A DNA stretch of 64,000 nt, taken from contig NZ_PGTS01000002.1 of assembly GCF_002844235.1 (NCBI RefSeq), positions 620,001 to 684,000 of the forward strand, given 5' to 3'. Positions 1-8,911 of this stretch are shown here, piece by piece. Both the position numbers and the translations under genes were made by a program. Below the pieces are notes generated by a model. The model was not told the origin of the DNA. It was given only the letters and a program-made list of their open reading frames with translations, and searched no databases. Position 1 is the stretch's first letter. Each line of letters begins with the position of its first letter. The DNA comes from Thalassospira povalilytica (GTDB taxonomy: Bacteria; Pseudomonadota; Alphaproteobacteria; Rhodospirillales; Thalassospiraceae).

Positions 1-19
1 TAAAACCGATAGTCGCCAT
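1..19 (-). CDS. mmsB: Probable 3-hydroxyisobutyrate dehydrogenase, first six codons only
   Basis: Only the start is in the window: ATG at 19-17 read leftward, giving MATIGF before the edge. An AGGAG ribosome-binding site sits about eight bases upstream. MATIGF is the usual opening of the N-terminal Rossmann strand in 3-hydroxyisobutyrate dehydrogenases. The two upstream genes on the same strand make 3-hydroxyisobutyryl-CoA and free 3-hydroxyisobutyrate, whose next enzyme is exactly this NAD-dependent dehydrogenase. The start codon and ribosome site are seen; the product is inferred from six residues plus operon context. Another NAD(P)-binding beta-hydroxyacid dehydrogenase is the main alternative. 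Confidence 0.55.
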
Positions 20-68
20 TTGAAGTCTCCTCTGACATCCCGTTCGGGACTTTTGTTTTGATTTTTCA

Positions 69-85
69 GGACCATAGAATGGTCC
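69..85 (-). other. Intercistronic hairpin between HIBYL-CoA hydrolase and the edge gene
   Basis: A perfect 7-bp stem (GGACCAT / ATGGTCC) with a three-base loop sits in the gap of about 70 bases before the edge gene. No T-run follows on the leftward strand, so it does not look like a full terminator. An mRNA-processing or stabilising hairpin is possible. Confidence 0.35.
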
Positions 86-93
86 GGATCATT

Positions 94-1185
94 TTAAAGA
101 TTAAGTTCCTTTTCCGCCGGAAGCGGCTCGAAATACTCGGCAATTTCACGCGGATCGACCTGGCCGATATCGCCATGCTGCCATTTCGGGTCATGATCCT
201 TATCAACGATCACGGCCCGCACCCCTTCAAACAGGTCGGGCTTGCGCACCATTCGTTGTGACATCCGGTATTCCATATTCAGAACCGAAGCCAGCGTCAT
301 CTCACGCCCCTGACGGATCTGGTCAAAGCTGACGCACAGTGCCGTCGGTGACTTTGCCGCCAGAACATCAAGGGTCTCCTTGCCAAACGCGGTTTCTTCA
401 CGTTCAAGCGCCTCAAAGATTGCAACAACACTGTCACCGGCAAACGTCCGGTCAATATCATCGCGAATGGTCGCAAGCGGCGCATCACCAAAAGCCGTTT
501 CATAGCGCTTGAGAATATCTGCAACCACCGCCTTTGCATCACCCTCATAGGACGCCGCCGCAAGATCGGCTTTAAGACTGTCAAGCTTGTCGGTTGCAAC
601 GCCGTGGGTTGCAAGACCTGCATAAAGGCAGTCCGCGGCCTTTATCCGCGCACCGGTCAGGCCAAGATACATGCCGATCTGCCCCGGGCATCGTGGCAGG
701 AAATAGCCACCGCCAACATCGGGGAAAAACCCAATTCCGGTTTCAGGCATTGCAAACAGGGTCCGCTCAGTCGCCACCCGGAACATGCCGTGTATCGAAA
801 CACCGACCCCGCCGCCCATCGTGATGCCATCCATCAATGCGACATAGGGTTTGGGATAATTGGCGATGTAATGATTAAGGTGATATTCGTGCCGGTAAAA
901 GGCATCAAGCAGATCTTCGTCATCATTCTTGCGCGCATCATAAAGACCGCGAATATCGCCGCCGGCACAAAAGGCCTTTTCACCGGCACCTTCGATCACA
1001 ACGGCCTTGATCGACGGATCGGTTTCCCATGATTTGAGTTGCCCCATCATCATATCGACCATCACAAGATCAAGCGCATTAAGCGCACGCGGGCGATTAA
1101 GAACGATCTGCCCGATTGCACCTTGTTGGGAAAAAAGCACGGGCGCGTCGGCAACAGTGGCTTGGGTATCAGACGTGTTATTCAT
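94..1185 (-). CDS. 3-hydroxyisobutyryl-CoA hydrolase (enoyl-CoA hydratase/isomerase family)
   Basis: 363 residues of the crotonase fold. It hydrolyses 3-hydroxyisobutyryl-CoA to 3-hydroxyisobutyrate in cytosolic valine degradation. Visible family motifs are the oxyanion-hole segment AFCAGGD (71-77), the glycine-rich MGGGVG (123-128) and PETGIGFFPD (147-156), whose Glu and Asp are the catalytic residues expected of the HIBCH branch rather than of plain hydratases. The length fits HIBCH (about 350-380), longer than ordinary hydratases (about 260). It starts 3 bases after the stop of the acyl-CoA dehydrogenase gene and precedes a probable mmsB, so the three form one leftward valine operon. A generic enoyl-CoA hydratase is less likely because of the C-terminal extension and context. 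Confidence 0.9.
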   Translation of the reverse strand: MNNTSDTQATVADAPVLFSQQGAIGQIVLNRPRALNALDLVMVDMMMGQLKSWETDPSIKAVVIEGAGEKAFCAGGDIRGLYDARKNDDEDLLDAFYRHEYHLNHYIANYPKPYVALMDGITMGGGVGVSIHGMFRVATERTLFAMPETGIGFFPDVGGGYFLPRCPGQIGMYLGLTGARIKAADCLYAGLATHGVATDKLDSLKADLAAASYEGDAKAVVADILKRYETAFGDAPLATIRDDIDRTFAGDSVVAIFEALEREETAFGKETLDVLAAKSPTALCVSFDQIRQGREMTLASVLNMEYRMSQRMVRKPDLFEGVRAVIVDKDHDPKWQHGDIGQVDPREIAEYFEPLPAEKELNL

Positions 1186-1188
1186 GAC

Positions 1189-2328
1189 CTAGTCTTTCAA
1201 AGCGGCACGGGAAATGATCAGCCGCATGATTTCGTTGGTTCCTTCAAGGATCTGGTGAACACGAAGGTCGCGCAACAGCCGTTCGATCGGATATTCGCGA
1301 ATATAGCCATACCCGCCATGCAATTGCAGCGCCTGGTTACAGACTTCGAACCCGATATCGGTGGCAAAACGTTTTGCCATGGCACAGAACTGTGTTGCAT
1401 CATCGGCCTTGTGATCAAGCTTCCATGCACCCTTGTGCAGCATAAGGCGCGCTGCTTCGAGCTCAGTTACCATATCGGCGAACTTGAATTGCAACGCCTG
1501 AAACTGATCAAGGCTTTTGCCAAACTGCTTGCGGACTTTCATGTGATCGCGGGCATGTTCCATTGCAGCACGGGCGCCGCCAATCGAACAGGCCGCAATA
1601 TTCAGCCGCCCGCCATCCAGCCCCTTCATGGCAAATTTGAAACCTTCGCCCTCTTCGCCCAGACGGTTTTCGACCGGCACCTTGCAATTGCTGAAGATAA
1701 CGGCGGATGTCGGCTGACTGTTCCAGCCCATCTTTTCTTCAAGCTTGCCAAATGAAAGCCCGTCAGTGTCCTTGGGAATGATAAAGGTCGAAATGCCATT
1801 CGGGCCGTCATCGCCGGTACGCGCCATAACAACATATATATCGCTGCGTGATCCGCCGGAAATGAACGCCTTTTCACCATTAAGGACATAATGATCGCCA
1901 TCACGAACCGCCCTGGTCCGAAGCGATCCGGCATCTGACCCCGCGCCCGGCTCCGTCAGGCAGTAACTTGCGAAATGTTCCATCGACACAAGCTTGGGCA
2001 GATATGTTTTGCGCTGCGCGTCCGATCCGAAACTATCGATCATCCAGCACGCCATATTATGGATCGAGATATAAGCCGCAGTAGACGGGCACGCCGCCGC
2101 AAGTTCTTCAAAGATGACAGCCGCATCCAGACGGCCAAGCCCGGTTCCGCCGAACTCTTCACGCGTATAGATCGCGGCAAAGCCGAGCTCTGCTGCCTTG
2201 CGCAGGGTTTCTTCGGGGAAAATGTGCTTTGCGTCCCATTCACCCGCATGAGGTGCCATTTCGTTCTGGGCAAAATCACGCGCAGCCTGGGCAAATGCCT
2301 GCTGATCGTCAGACAGGTTGAATTCCAT
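1189..2328 (-). CDS. Isobutyryl-CoA dehydrogenase (acyl-CoA dehydrogenase family)
   Basis: 379 residues. An FAD flavoenzyme that oxidises isobutyryl-CoA (from valine) to methacrylyl-CoA and passes electrons to ETF. The N-, middle and C-terminal acyl-CoA dehydrogenase domains are all present: CLTEPGAGSD for FAD/substrate binding, QLHGGYGYIREYPIERLLRD, and near the end LEGTNEIMR, whose first Glu (about 362) is the expected catalytic base of the short/branched-chain group. An upstream in-frame start at 2394 would add 22 residues, but ATG 2328 gives the usual MEFNLSDDQQ opening with an AGGCGG site in front. It is first gene of the valine operon. Substrate choice rests on the adjacent HIBYL-CoA hydrolase; an isovaleryl or short-chain enzyme is the alternative. 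Confidence 0.87.
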   Translation of the reverse strand: MEFNLSDDQQAFAQAARDFAQNEMAPHAGEWDAKHIFPEETLRKAAELGFAAIYTREEFGGTGLGRLDAAVIFEELAAACPSTAAYISIHNMACWMIDSFGSDAQRKTYLPKLVSMEHFASYCLTEPGAGSDAGSLRTRAVRDGDHYVLNGEKAFISGGSRSDIYVVMARTGDDGPNGISTFIIPKDTDGLSFGKLEEKMGWNSQPTSAVIFSNCKVPVENRLGEEGEGFKFAMKGLDGGRLNIAACSIGGARAAMEHARDHMKVRKQFGKSLDQFQALQFKFADMVTELEAARLMLHKGAWKLDHKADDATQFCAMAKRFATDIGFEVCNQALQLHGGYGYIREYPIERLLRDLRVHQILEGTNEIMRLIISRAALKD

Positions 2329-2362
2329 TGGATCGCCGCCTCTGAAGTTTATCTGTTTTCCC

Positions 2363-2378
2363 TTTACGTAAACGTGAA
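2363..2378. promoter_or_regulatory. Candidate operator of the branched-chain catabolism (LiuR-like) type
   Basis: TTtACGTaaACGTgAA is an interrupted dyad (TTnACGT-AA-ACGTnAA) 35-50 bases upstream of the isobutyryl-CoA dehydrogenase start. A leftward TTGACA (2394-2389) lies 17 bases before TTACGT, so the dyad would cover the -10 region, where a repressor would act. From memory it resembles the MerR-family LiuR boxes described for valine/leucine degradation genes of Proteobacteria. No regulator gene is in the window. Confidence 0.4.
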
Positions 2379-2397
2379 AACACCCTCTTGTCAATTC

Positions 2398-2419
2398 ATT
2401 CGGTATAACAGTACCGAAT
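2398..2419. promoter_or_regulatory. 8-bp inverted repeat between the valine operon and metY
   Basis: ATTCGGTA-N6-TACCGAAT is a perfect dyad just upstream of the leftward TTGACA and about 135 bases before the metY start. It could be a second operator for either promoter. The binding protein is unknown. Confidence 0.35.
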
Positions 2420-2553
2420 TATCACAATATTAAAAAATCACACCGTTTACGTGCATTCCCGTAGTTGTTTTCACCAAATGTTTCTTGCTGATGATGGTGC
2501 TGTCGGCTTACCTTCTCCGCGTCAGGAACCACAATAAATCAGGGAAACACATC

Positions 2554-3840
2554 ATGTCGTCCACGAAACCGGAAACCATTGTTCTTCATGCAGGCTATCG
2601 CGCCGACCCGACCACCGGGTCTGTTGCGGTTCCGCTGTATCAGACCACCAGTTATCAGTTCCGCGACACCCAGCATGCCGCCGACCTTTTCGCGCTTAAG
2701 GAACTTGGCAATATCTATACGCGCCTGATGAACCCGACCAATGATGTGCTTGAACAGCGCATTGCCGCCCTTGAAGGCGGCGCTGCTGCGGTTGCACTTG
2801 GTTCGGGTCAGGCGGCATCGACTTTTGCCGTGCTGAATATCGCACAGGCCGGCGACAATATTGTCAGCTCGACAGATTTGTATGGCGGGACCTGGAACCT
2901 GTTTGCCAATACATTCAAGCAAATGGGCATCGAAGTGCGCTTTGCAGATCCGGCTGACCCGGAAAGCTTCCGCAAACTCGCCGATGACAAGACCCGTGCC
3001 TTTTATGCAGAAACCCTGCCGAACCCGAAATTGCAGGTCTTCCCGATCCGCGAAGTTGCCACCATCGGTGACGCGCTTGGCATTCCGCTGATTGTCGATA
3101 ACACGGCTGCCCCGGTCATCTGCAAACCGATCGAACATGGCGCAAGCATCGTAATGTATTCGACCACCAAATTCATTGCTGGTCATGGCACGTCGGTTGG
3201 TGGTGTTGTGGTCGATTCCGGCAAATTTGACTGGGAAAAACATGCCAAACGCTTCCCGCTTTTGAACGAACCTGATCCCAGCTATCACGGTGCGGTCTGG
3301 ACGCAGGCAGTCAAACCGATTGGCCCGGTTGCCTATGCGATCAAATTGCGCTGCACGCTGTTGCGTGACATCGGTGCCGCTGCATCCCCGTTCAATTCAT
3401 TCCAGACCATCCAGGGCATGGAAACACTGCCGCTGCGCATGGAACGTCATTGCGAGAATGCCAACAAGGTTGCCGACTTCCTGGCATCACACCCGAAAGT
3501 CACCAAGGTCATCCATCCCAGCAAACAGGACGGTGAAAGCCGCCGTCGTGCAGACAGCTATCTTAAAGGTGGGTACGGGTCACTGATGGGCTTTGAACTG
3601 GCGGGTGGCAAAGACGCCGGTGAGAAATTCATCAACGCGCTTGAGCTGTTCTATCACGTCGCCAATATCGGTGATACGCGATCACTTGCCATCCATCCGG
3701 CTACGACGACTCACAGCCAGCTGTCGGAACAGGATCGTCTGTCATCAGGCGTGACTGACGGTTATGTCCGGCTGTCCATCGGCATTGAACATATTGACGA
3801 TATTCTGGCCGATTTGACACAGGCCCTTGATAAAGCCTGA
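2554..3840 (+). CDS. metY: O-acetylhomoserine aminocarboxypropyltransferase (sulfhydrylase)
   Basis: 428 residues of the Cys/Met-metabolism PLP family. It joins sulfide (or methanethiol) to O-acetylhomoserine to give homocysteine or methionine in the cytosol. The PLP lysine is in MYSTTKFIAGHGTS (Lys206). Other family marks are SYQFRDTQHAADLFAL near 34-48, NIYTRLMNPTND and RLSIGIEHIDDI at the end. The length matches OAH sulfhydrylases (about 425-430), longer than cystathionine synthases and lyases (about 385-400). An in-frame start at 2485 exists, but ATG 2554 follows CAGGGAAAC and gives the family N-terminus. It is a single-gene unit closed by the terminator at 3869-3896. Use of O-succinylhomoserine cannot be excluded by eye. 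Confidence 0.9.
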   Translation: MSSTKPETIVLHAGYRADPTTGSVAVPLYQTTSYQFRDTQHAADLFALKELGNIYTRLMNPTNDVLEQRIAALEGGAAAVALGSGQAASTFAVLNIAQAGDNIVSSTDLYGGTWNLFANTFKQMGIEVRFADPADPESFRKLADDKTRAFYAETLPNPKLQVFPIREVATIGDALGIPLIVDNTAAPVICKPIEHGASIVMYSTTKFIAGHGTSVGGVVVDSGKFDWEKHAKRFPLLNEPDPSYHGAVWTQAVKPIGPVAYAIKLRCTLLRDIGAAASPFNSFQTIQGMETLPLRMERHCENANKVADFLASHPKVTKVIHPSKQDGESRRRADSYLKGGYGSLMGFELAGGKDAGEKFINALELFYHVANIGDTRSLAIHPATTTHSQLSEQDRLSSGVTDGYVRLSIGIEHIDDILADLTQALDKA

Positions 3841-3868
3841 TCTTGCTAAACTTTGCGACGTCATCTGC

Positions 3869-3896
3869 AACCGGTCGAACCAACGTTCGACCGGTT
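3869..3896 (+). terminator. Rho-independent terminator of metY
   Basis: A 12-bp perfect stem (AACCGGTCGAAC / GTTCGACCGGTT) with a CAAC loop, followed directly by TTT. It starts 28 bases after the metY stop. Confidence 0.85.
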
Positions 3897-3971
3897 TTTC
3901 ATTGACCAAATTCACAAACAGGCCTAGATGAAATCGGCAAAACATGCACAACATGCAAAACAGGCACCAAA

Positions 3972-4733
3972 ATGTCGAGCGTCATCACCCGTCAGGATGA
4001 AATCCTGAAACTGCTGCGAAACATGGGAACAGTTCATATTCATGATCTGGCTGCCCTGTTTCATGCATCCCTTGATACCATCCGCCGCGATTTGCGCCAG
4101 CTTGAAGACGAAGGACAGCTACGCCGCATCCATGGTGGCGCGGTGCTTCCCAACAAGCCAAGCGAAACCTATGAAGAACGCGCACGTGATCTTCAGCCCG
4201 AACGCACGGCTATTGCCCAGAAAACCGCCCGCGATTTGATCCCGGATGACGCCGTGGTATTTTTTGACAGTGGCACCACCATTTGCGAAGTGGCACGGCA
4301 CCTCAAACCGTCCTTTCGCGGCACGGTTATTACCGTCAACCCGATGATTGCCGTCGAGCTGGCCGCCCACCCGAACGCCCGGGTTATCATGCTGGGCGGT
4401 ACGCTTCTGAAAAATGACATGGTCGTCTGTGGACCGACCACAATTGATGAAATCCGCAAATATAATGCAGATCTGGCATTGCTCGGGACCTGTGCCCTGC
4501 ATCCTGAGTCGGGACTGTCCACCAGCCACCCCGATGAACGCGCATCAAAGGCCGCAATGATCAGCCAATCCGCCGAAATCATCGCTGTCACCACAGCCGA
4601 CAAACTTGAAACCAGCCTGCCATTCCGGGTGTGTGATATTGATGCGATATCCCACCTTGTAACAGGTCGCAAACTTTCGGCCGGATATCTCAAAAACTAT
4701 GCCAAGCGCGGAATGAACGTTGTTCAGGCCTGA
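3972..4733 (+). CDS. DeoR/GlpR-family transcriptional regulator
   Basis: 253 residues. The N-terminal DeoR winged helix-turn-helix is clear: MGTVHIHDLAALF, then LDTIRRDLRQLEDEG and LRRIHGGAVL (about residues 17-57). A DeoRC sugar-phosphate sensor domain follows (VFFDSGTTICEVA at about 94-106, and a GTCALHPESGLSTSHPDE segment). Such proteins usually repress sugar or polyol catabolic genes until a phosphorylated intermediate binds. Its stop is only 34 bases before the MFS permease, so the two are probably co-transcribed and the regulator probably controls the permease. The ligand cannot be told from sequence, and no sugar kinase or aldolase is next to it. Confidence 0.88.
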   Translation: MSSVITRQDEILKLLRNMGTVHIHDLAALFHASLDTIRRDLRQLEDEGQLRRIHGGAVLPNKPSETYEERARDLQPERTAIAQKTARDLIPDDAVVFFDSGTTICEVARHLKPSFRGTVITVNPMIAVELAAHPNARVIMLGGTLLKNDMVVCGPTTIDEIRKYNADLALLGTCALHPESGLSTSHPDERASKAAMISQSAEIIAVTTADKLETSLPFRVCDIDAISHLVTGRKLSAGYLKNYAKRGMNVVQA

Positions 4734-4767
4734 TTGCCCAAACGCCCAGTGACCGGAGCCACCAAAG

Positions 4768-5982
4768 ATGCAAAATTATTCCCAGCCCCATAACCGGGTA
4801 CGCACCATCTTCTTTTTGCATGGCGCTGCCTTTTCAAGCTGGGTGCCGCATATCCCCCTGGTGCAGGAACGGCTTGGCCTTGGTCATGACGAACTGGGTG
4901 GTATTCTGCTGGCTGCTGCCATTGGGGTGCTTGCCGTGATGCCGATCGCCGGCCGCCTTTCCGATCGCATCGGAAGCGAGCTGGTCGTGCGCTATTCCGG
5001 GCTGGCCTATTTCATCGCGGTTGGCATTCCGGTTTTCATGCAATCTTATGTCAGTATCTCTGTTGCGATGTTTGCCCTTGGATTTTCCGGTGCGTTTCTT
5101 GATGTGGCAATGAATGCCAATGGCCTGAATGTCGAACGGGTCAAAGGACGCAGCATCATGTCAGGCCTTCATGGCTGCTGGAGCCTTGGCGGCTTTGCCG
5201 GTGCCGGGATTGCCGCAGCATGGTTCGCCCTGCCCTTTGATAACAGCTACCACCTGCCCGTCATTCTTTCGGTCTTTCTGATCGCCCATATCATTGCCCA
5301 AACCAAACTTTTGCCCGACCGGGATGCAATCGCCATCTTGCAGGACAATCAGGAAACGGCAGACCATGCTGCTACCGGCAATGCGGGAATGTCCGGCGCG
5401 CAAAAGGACCGCCCCATGTTCCTCATGCTGCTTCCGTTCGGTGTTTGTGCCTTTATCGGGCAATTCGGCGAAGGCGTCATTACCGATTGGGCAACAGTCT
5501 TTATGAATAGCGAACTGTCATCGGGTGCGACCATGGCCGCTGTCGGCTTTGCCATTTATTCCTGCGCAATGGCTGCAACCCGGTTGTCGGGCGATGCACT
5601 GGTGATGAAATTCGGCCGTGCACCGGTTCTTTTGACAAGCTCGGTTCTGGCATCCCTTGGCACCTTTATCATCGCCCTGTCACCACATTATATCGTGGCC
5701 TGGATCGGGTGCGGCATTGCCGGCACCGGGCTTGCGGTTATTCTTCCGCTTTTGCTGTCGGCAGCATCAAAGGCCACGGGCAAAGGTGGCGGTGCGGTGG
5801 TGTCGATCATCGCGGCCACCGGTTATTCGGCAATCATGGCTGGGCCGCCGATTATTGGCGCAATCGGCCAGGTGGCCGGACTGGTCACAGCATTTGCCAT
5901 CACCGCCAGCTTCCTTGCCCTGATCATCCCGGTTTACCTTCTGACCATGCGTGCACGGCTGCAATTCGCCAGCAATGGTTGA
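4768..5982 (+). CDS. MFS transporter, fucose-permease/YbjJ-like
   Basis: 404 residues with a typical 12-helix MFS pattern: two six-helix halves around a hydrophilic loop at about 190-212 (QDNQETADHAATGNAGMSG). The N-half carries the MFS loop 2-3 signature as AGRLSDRIGSELVVRYSG. The WVPHIPLVQERLGLGHDELGGILLA opening is like the YbjJ/FucP branch. An inner-membrane proton-coupled importer of a sugar or small organic molecule is expected. It follows a DeoR regulator closely, with a CCGGAG ribosome site before ATG 4768. Substrate is unknown; a drug-efflux role is less likely given the regulator type. Confidence 0.82.
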   Translation: MQNYSQPHNRVRTIFFLHGAAFSSWVPHIPLVQERLGLGHDELGGILLAAAIGVLAVMPIAGRLSDRIGSELVVRYSGLAYFIAVGIPVFMQSYVSISVAMFALGFSGAFLDVAMNANGLNVERVKGRSIMSGLHGCWSLGGFAGAGIAAAWFALPFDNSYHLPVILSVFLIAHIIAQTKLLPDRDAIAILQDNQETADHAATGNAGMSGAQKDRPMFLMLLPFGVCAFIGQFGEGVITDWATVFMNSELSSGATMAAVGFAIYSCAMAATRLSGDALVMKFGRAPVLLTSSVLASLGTFIIALSPHYIVAWIGCGIAGTGLAVILPLLLSAASKATGKGGGAVVSIIAATGYSAIMAGPPIIGAIGQVAGLVTAFAITASFLALIIPVYLLTMRARLQFASNG

Positions 5983-6006
5983 TTGCGCATGAAATCTGCC
6001 CCATAA

Positions 6007-7080
<1,074 letters not shown>

Positions 7081-7112
7081 ACCACGGCACGCAATCCCGA
7101 TCCAGAACACAA

Positions 7113-7138
7113 AAAAGGGCCTCAACCGAGGCCCTTTT
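7113..7138. terminator. Bidirectional terminator between hemB and the HAD gene
   Basis: Stem AAAAGGGCCTC / GAGGCCCTTTT with an AACC loop. T-rich tails exist on both strands, so it can end rightward hemB and the convergent HAD gene. Confidence 0.88.
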
Positions 7139-7167
7139 GCATTTCCCGAGATCATAAAGTCAGATGA

Positions 7168-8136
7168 TCAGGCACAACAGACAGCTTCGCTGACCGGATC
7201 GGCGATACCATGGCCGATTGCACGCGCGCAGAAATGTGGCCGCAGACCGGATTTGGCAAAGACATTTTCGATATCCTGACCATCAAGGAATCCCCCCTGA
7301 TGCACCAGAAGCGTCTTGATCCCCGATGCGAGACCGCCCAGGACATCCGTATGCACCGTATCGCCAACCATCAGAACGCGATCACGGCTGACATCCGGGT
7401 GGCGACGCAGAACTTCTTCAAACACGTGATGATACGGTTTACCGACACATTGGGGCATCACCCCGCATGCATCCGCCGCCAGATGGGCGAAATAGCCCGA
7501 TTCCACGGACAGGAAGTCCCCCATTGGTGCACAGATATCCGGATTACCGACCAAAATTGGCCGCGGATTGGCCGCAAGGCTTTGTTCCAGCATTTCCTGC
7601 TGCTGATCTGACCAGTTTTCCGAATCAATCAACAGAAAACCATCAACACGGTCATAGAGTGCGCGGTCTGCACCAAGCGGCTCGACAGTGTCGGGCAATA
7701 CATGAAACGGCCAGTCCGCCGGGGCCATTGCCCCCCAATGGGTAATGTCGGCATGTTCATGCATCAGGGGTGCAATGAATTGCTGGCTGCTGATCAGGTT
7801 GCTGTTGTCAAAATCAAATCCGCGCTTGCGATGGCGGGCAAGGATGGCCTCTGCCGAACTGGACGCATCGTTGGTGACAACGGCAATCTTCTTGCCCACT
7901 TCCTGAAGCGTGGCGATGGTTTTTACAGCACCGGGGATGGCCGTCGGGCCGCTATTGAGAACGCCGAACGCGTCAAACACAATCAGATCAAACTGATCGG
8001 CAATCGCCAGAAGATTTTCGACATAGTCGGTTTTCGCCGGAACAGCATCAGCCTGCACTTGCGGCAATCGCGGCGCATATTGCAAATATGCGTCGATTGC
8101 CTGCGTAAAATTCAAACGCGGCCGATTGATGCTCAT
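7168..8136 (-). CDS. HAD-superfamily class IIA hydrolase (sugar-phosphatase-like)
   Basis: 322 residues. A cytosolic HAD phosphatase of the capped IIA group. Motif I is FDLIVFDAFGVLNSGPTAIPGA (about residue 49 on), with DAFG replacing the more common DxDG. Motif II lies in KIAVVTNDASSS, and motif IV in VLMVGDTVHTDVLGGLASGIKTLLV. The long insert between motifs II and III is the C2 cap. It matches the TIGR01459-type proteins of alphaproteobacteria, whose substrate is unsettled. ATG 8136 has a CAGGAG site at good spacing. It is transcribed alone, towards hemB. NagD-like nucleotidase or glycerol-phosphatase activity is possible but not shown. Confidence 0.8.
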   Translation of the reverse strand: MSINRPRLNFTQAIDAYLQYAPRLPQVQADAVPAKTDYVENLLAIADQFDLIVFDAFGVLNSGPTAIPGAVKTIATLQEVGKKIAVVTNDASSSAEAILARHRKRGFDFDNSNLISSQQFIAPLMHEHADITHWGAMAPADWPFHVLPDTVEPLGADRALYDRVDGFLLIDSENWSDQQQEMLEQSLAANPRPILVGNPDICAPMGDFLSVESGYFAHLAADACGVMPQCVGKPYHHVFEEVLRRHPDVSRDRVLMVGDTVHTDVLGGLASGIKTLLVHQGGFLDGQDIENVFAKSGLRPHFCARAIGHGIADPVSEAVCCA

Positions 8137-8617
8137 GGTCAGTTCTCCTGTTCGTGCATTTGGTCGCGCAAGTTACGGTCTTTTCCGGCTGATTGCGACC
8201 CCAAATACATCCCAATTCCTGTTAAATGCGCGCAACTGCCAAAATCAACCGATACGCGTCACGCAATTTCATTAGCCATGCACCATTAGCATAGCAATTA
8301 AAATTGCAAAAGAAGCCTCATGTAACCGTATTATCGCCAATTCATTGCAATTTGGTGACTTTCTGCGCTTTCCAAGCCGCTGCCATGCAAAAAACGCATT
8401 GGATTAACACAACAATCAGACGTAGATTGCCTTCACCAAATGAATAGGACGTATCGACTGGTAAATGCGCCATCAAGCAGATGATCATTCGATACATTGT
8501 AAACAAACCGACACGTCAAACCAGTTAACTATTCCTTCGCGGAATACCTTCGGTGAGAACATGCCGGTTATCTGAATAGACGCCGTGTTAAACGGCCGGT
8601 TTGAAATAGGTGATGAA
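8137..8617. other. 480-base gene-free region upstream of the DUF1127 gene
   Basis: It is AT-richer than its neighbours and has stops in all frames within short distances. Small dyads are seen: GCAATT-AA-AATTGC at 8294-8307 and TATTCC-N5-GGAATA at 8530-8546. It must hold the leftward promoter of the HAD gene and the rightward promoter of the DUF1127 gene. I cannot assign -35/-10 boxes with confidence. Confidence 0.5.
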
Positions 8618-8776
8618 ATGATCGTAACTAAAATCTTCGCTTTCCTTCGCGCTCTTCGCGTTCAGTACCAGACCCAGGTTGCGCTGCGTAAACTTGATAC
8701 GCGCGAACTGGCTGACATCGGTCTGAACCGCGACATGATCGACGATGTAGCACACCGTGTTGCTTTCGGTCGCTAA
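8618..8776 (+). CDS. DUF1127 micro-protein (52 aa)
   Basis: MIVTKIFAFLRALRVQYQTQ opens a 52-residue basic protein whose second half (TRELADIGLNRDMIDD) is the hallmark of DUF1127/YjiS-like proteins. Small Arg-rich members of this family in alphaproteobacteria have been linked to RNA metabolism and to phosphate or stress responses. Which applies here is unknown. ATG 8618 has AGGTGA just upstream; the in-frame ATG-less extension to 8585 lacks a site. It is monocistronic: a 480-base upstream region on one side and a very strong terminator 24 bases after the stop. That layout suits a highly expressed, independently regulated gene. Confidence 0.85.
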   Translation: MIVTKIFAFLRALRVQYQTQVALRKLDTRELADIGLNRDMIDDVAHRVAFGR

Positions 8777-8799
8777 GCCACGACCGTAGCGTCCTTGAG

Positions 8800-8832
8800 A
8801 AAAACCCCGGCAGATCATCTGCCGGGGTTTTT
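8800..8832. terminator. Strong bidirectional terminator after the DUF1127 gene
   Basis: A 15-bp perfect stem (AAAAACCCCGGCAGA / TCTGCCGGGGTTTTT) with a three-base TCA loop and T-runs on both strands. It can also stop leftward matB transcription. Confidence 0.92.
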
Positions 8833-8911
8833 CTTTGTCCGCATTTCAGGATCGTCAGTATCCAGCCACGTCCGCACTCATGCGGCCTCAACATCGTGGC
8901 TGTGCAACGGC

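Noticed and set aside
2394-2553. SAM riboswitch before metY
   Set aside because: I looked for the SAM-II type common before alphaproteobacterial methionine genes but see neither its conserved loop words nor its pseudoknot pairing.
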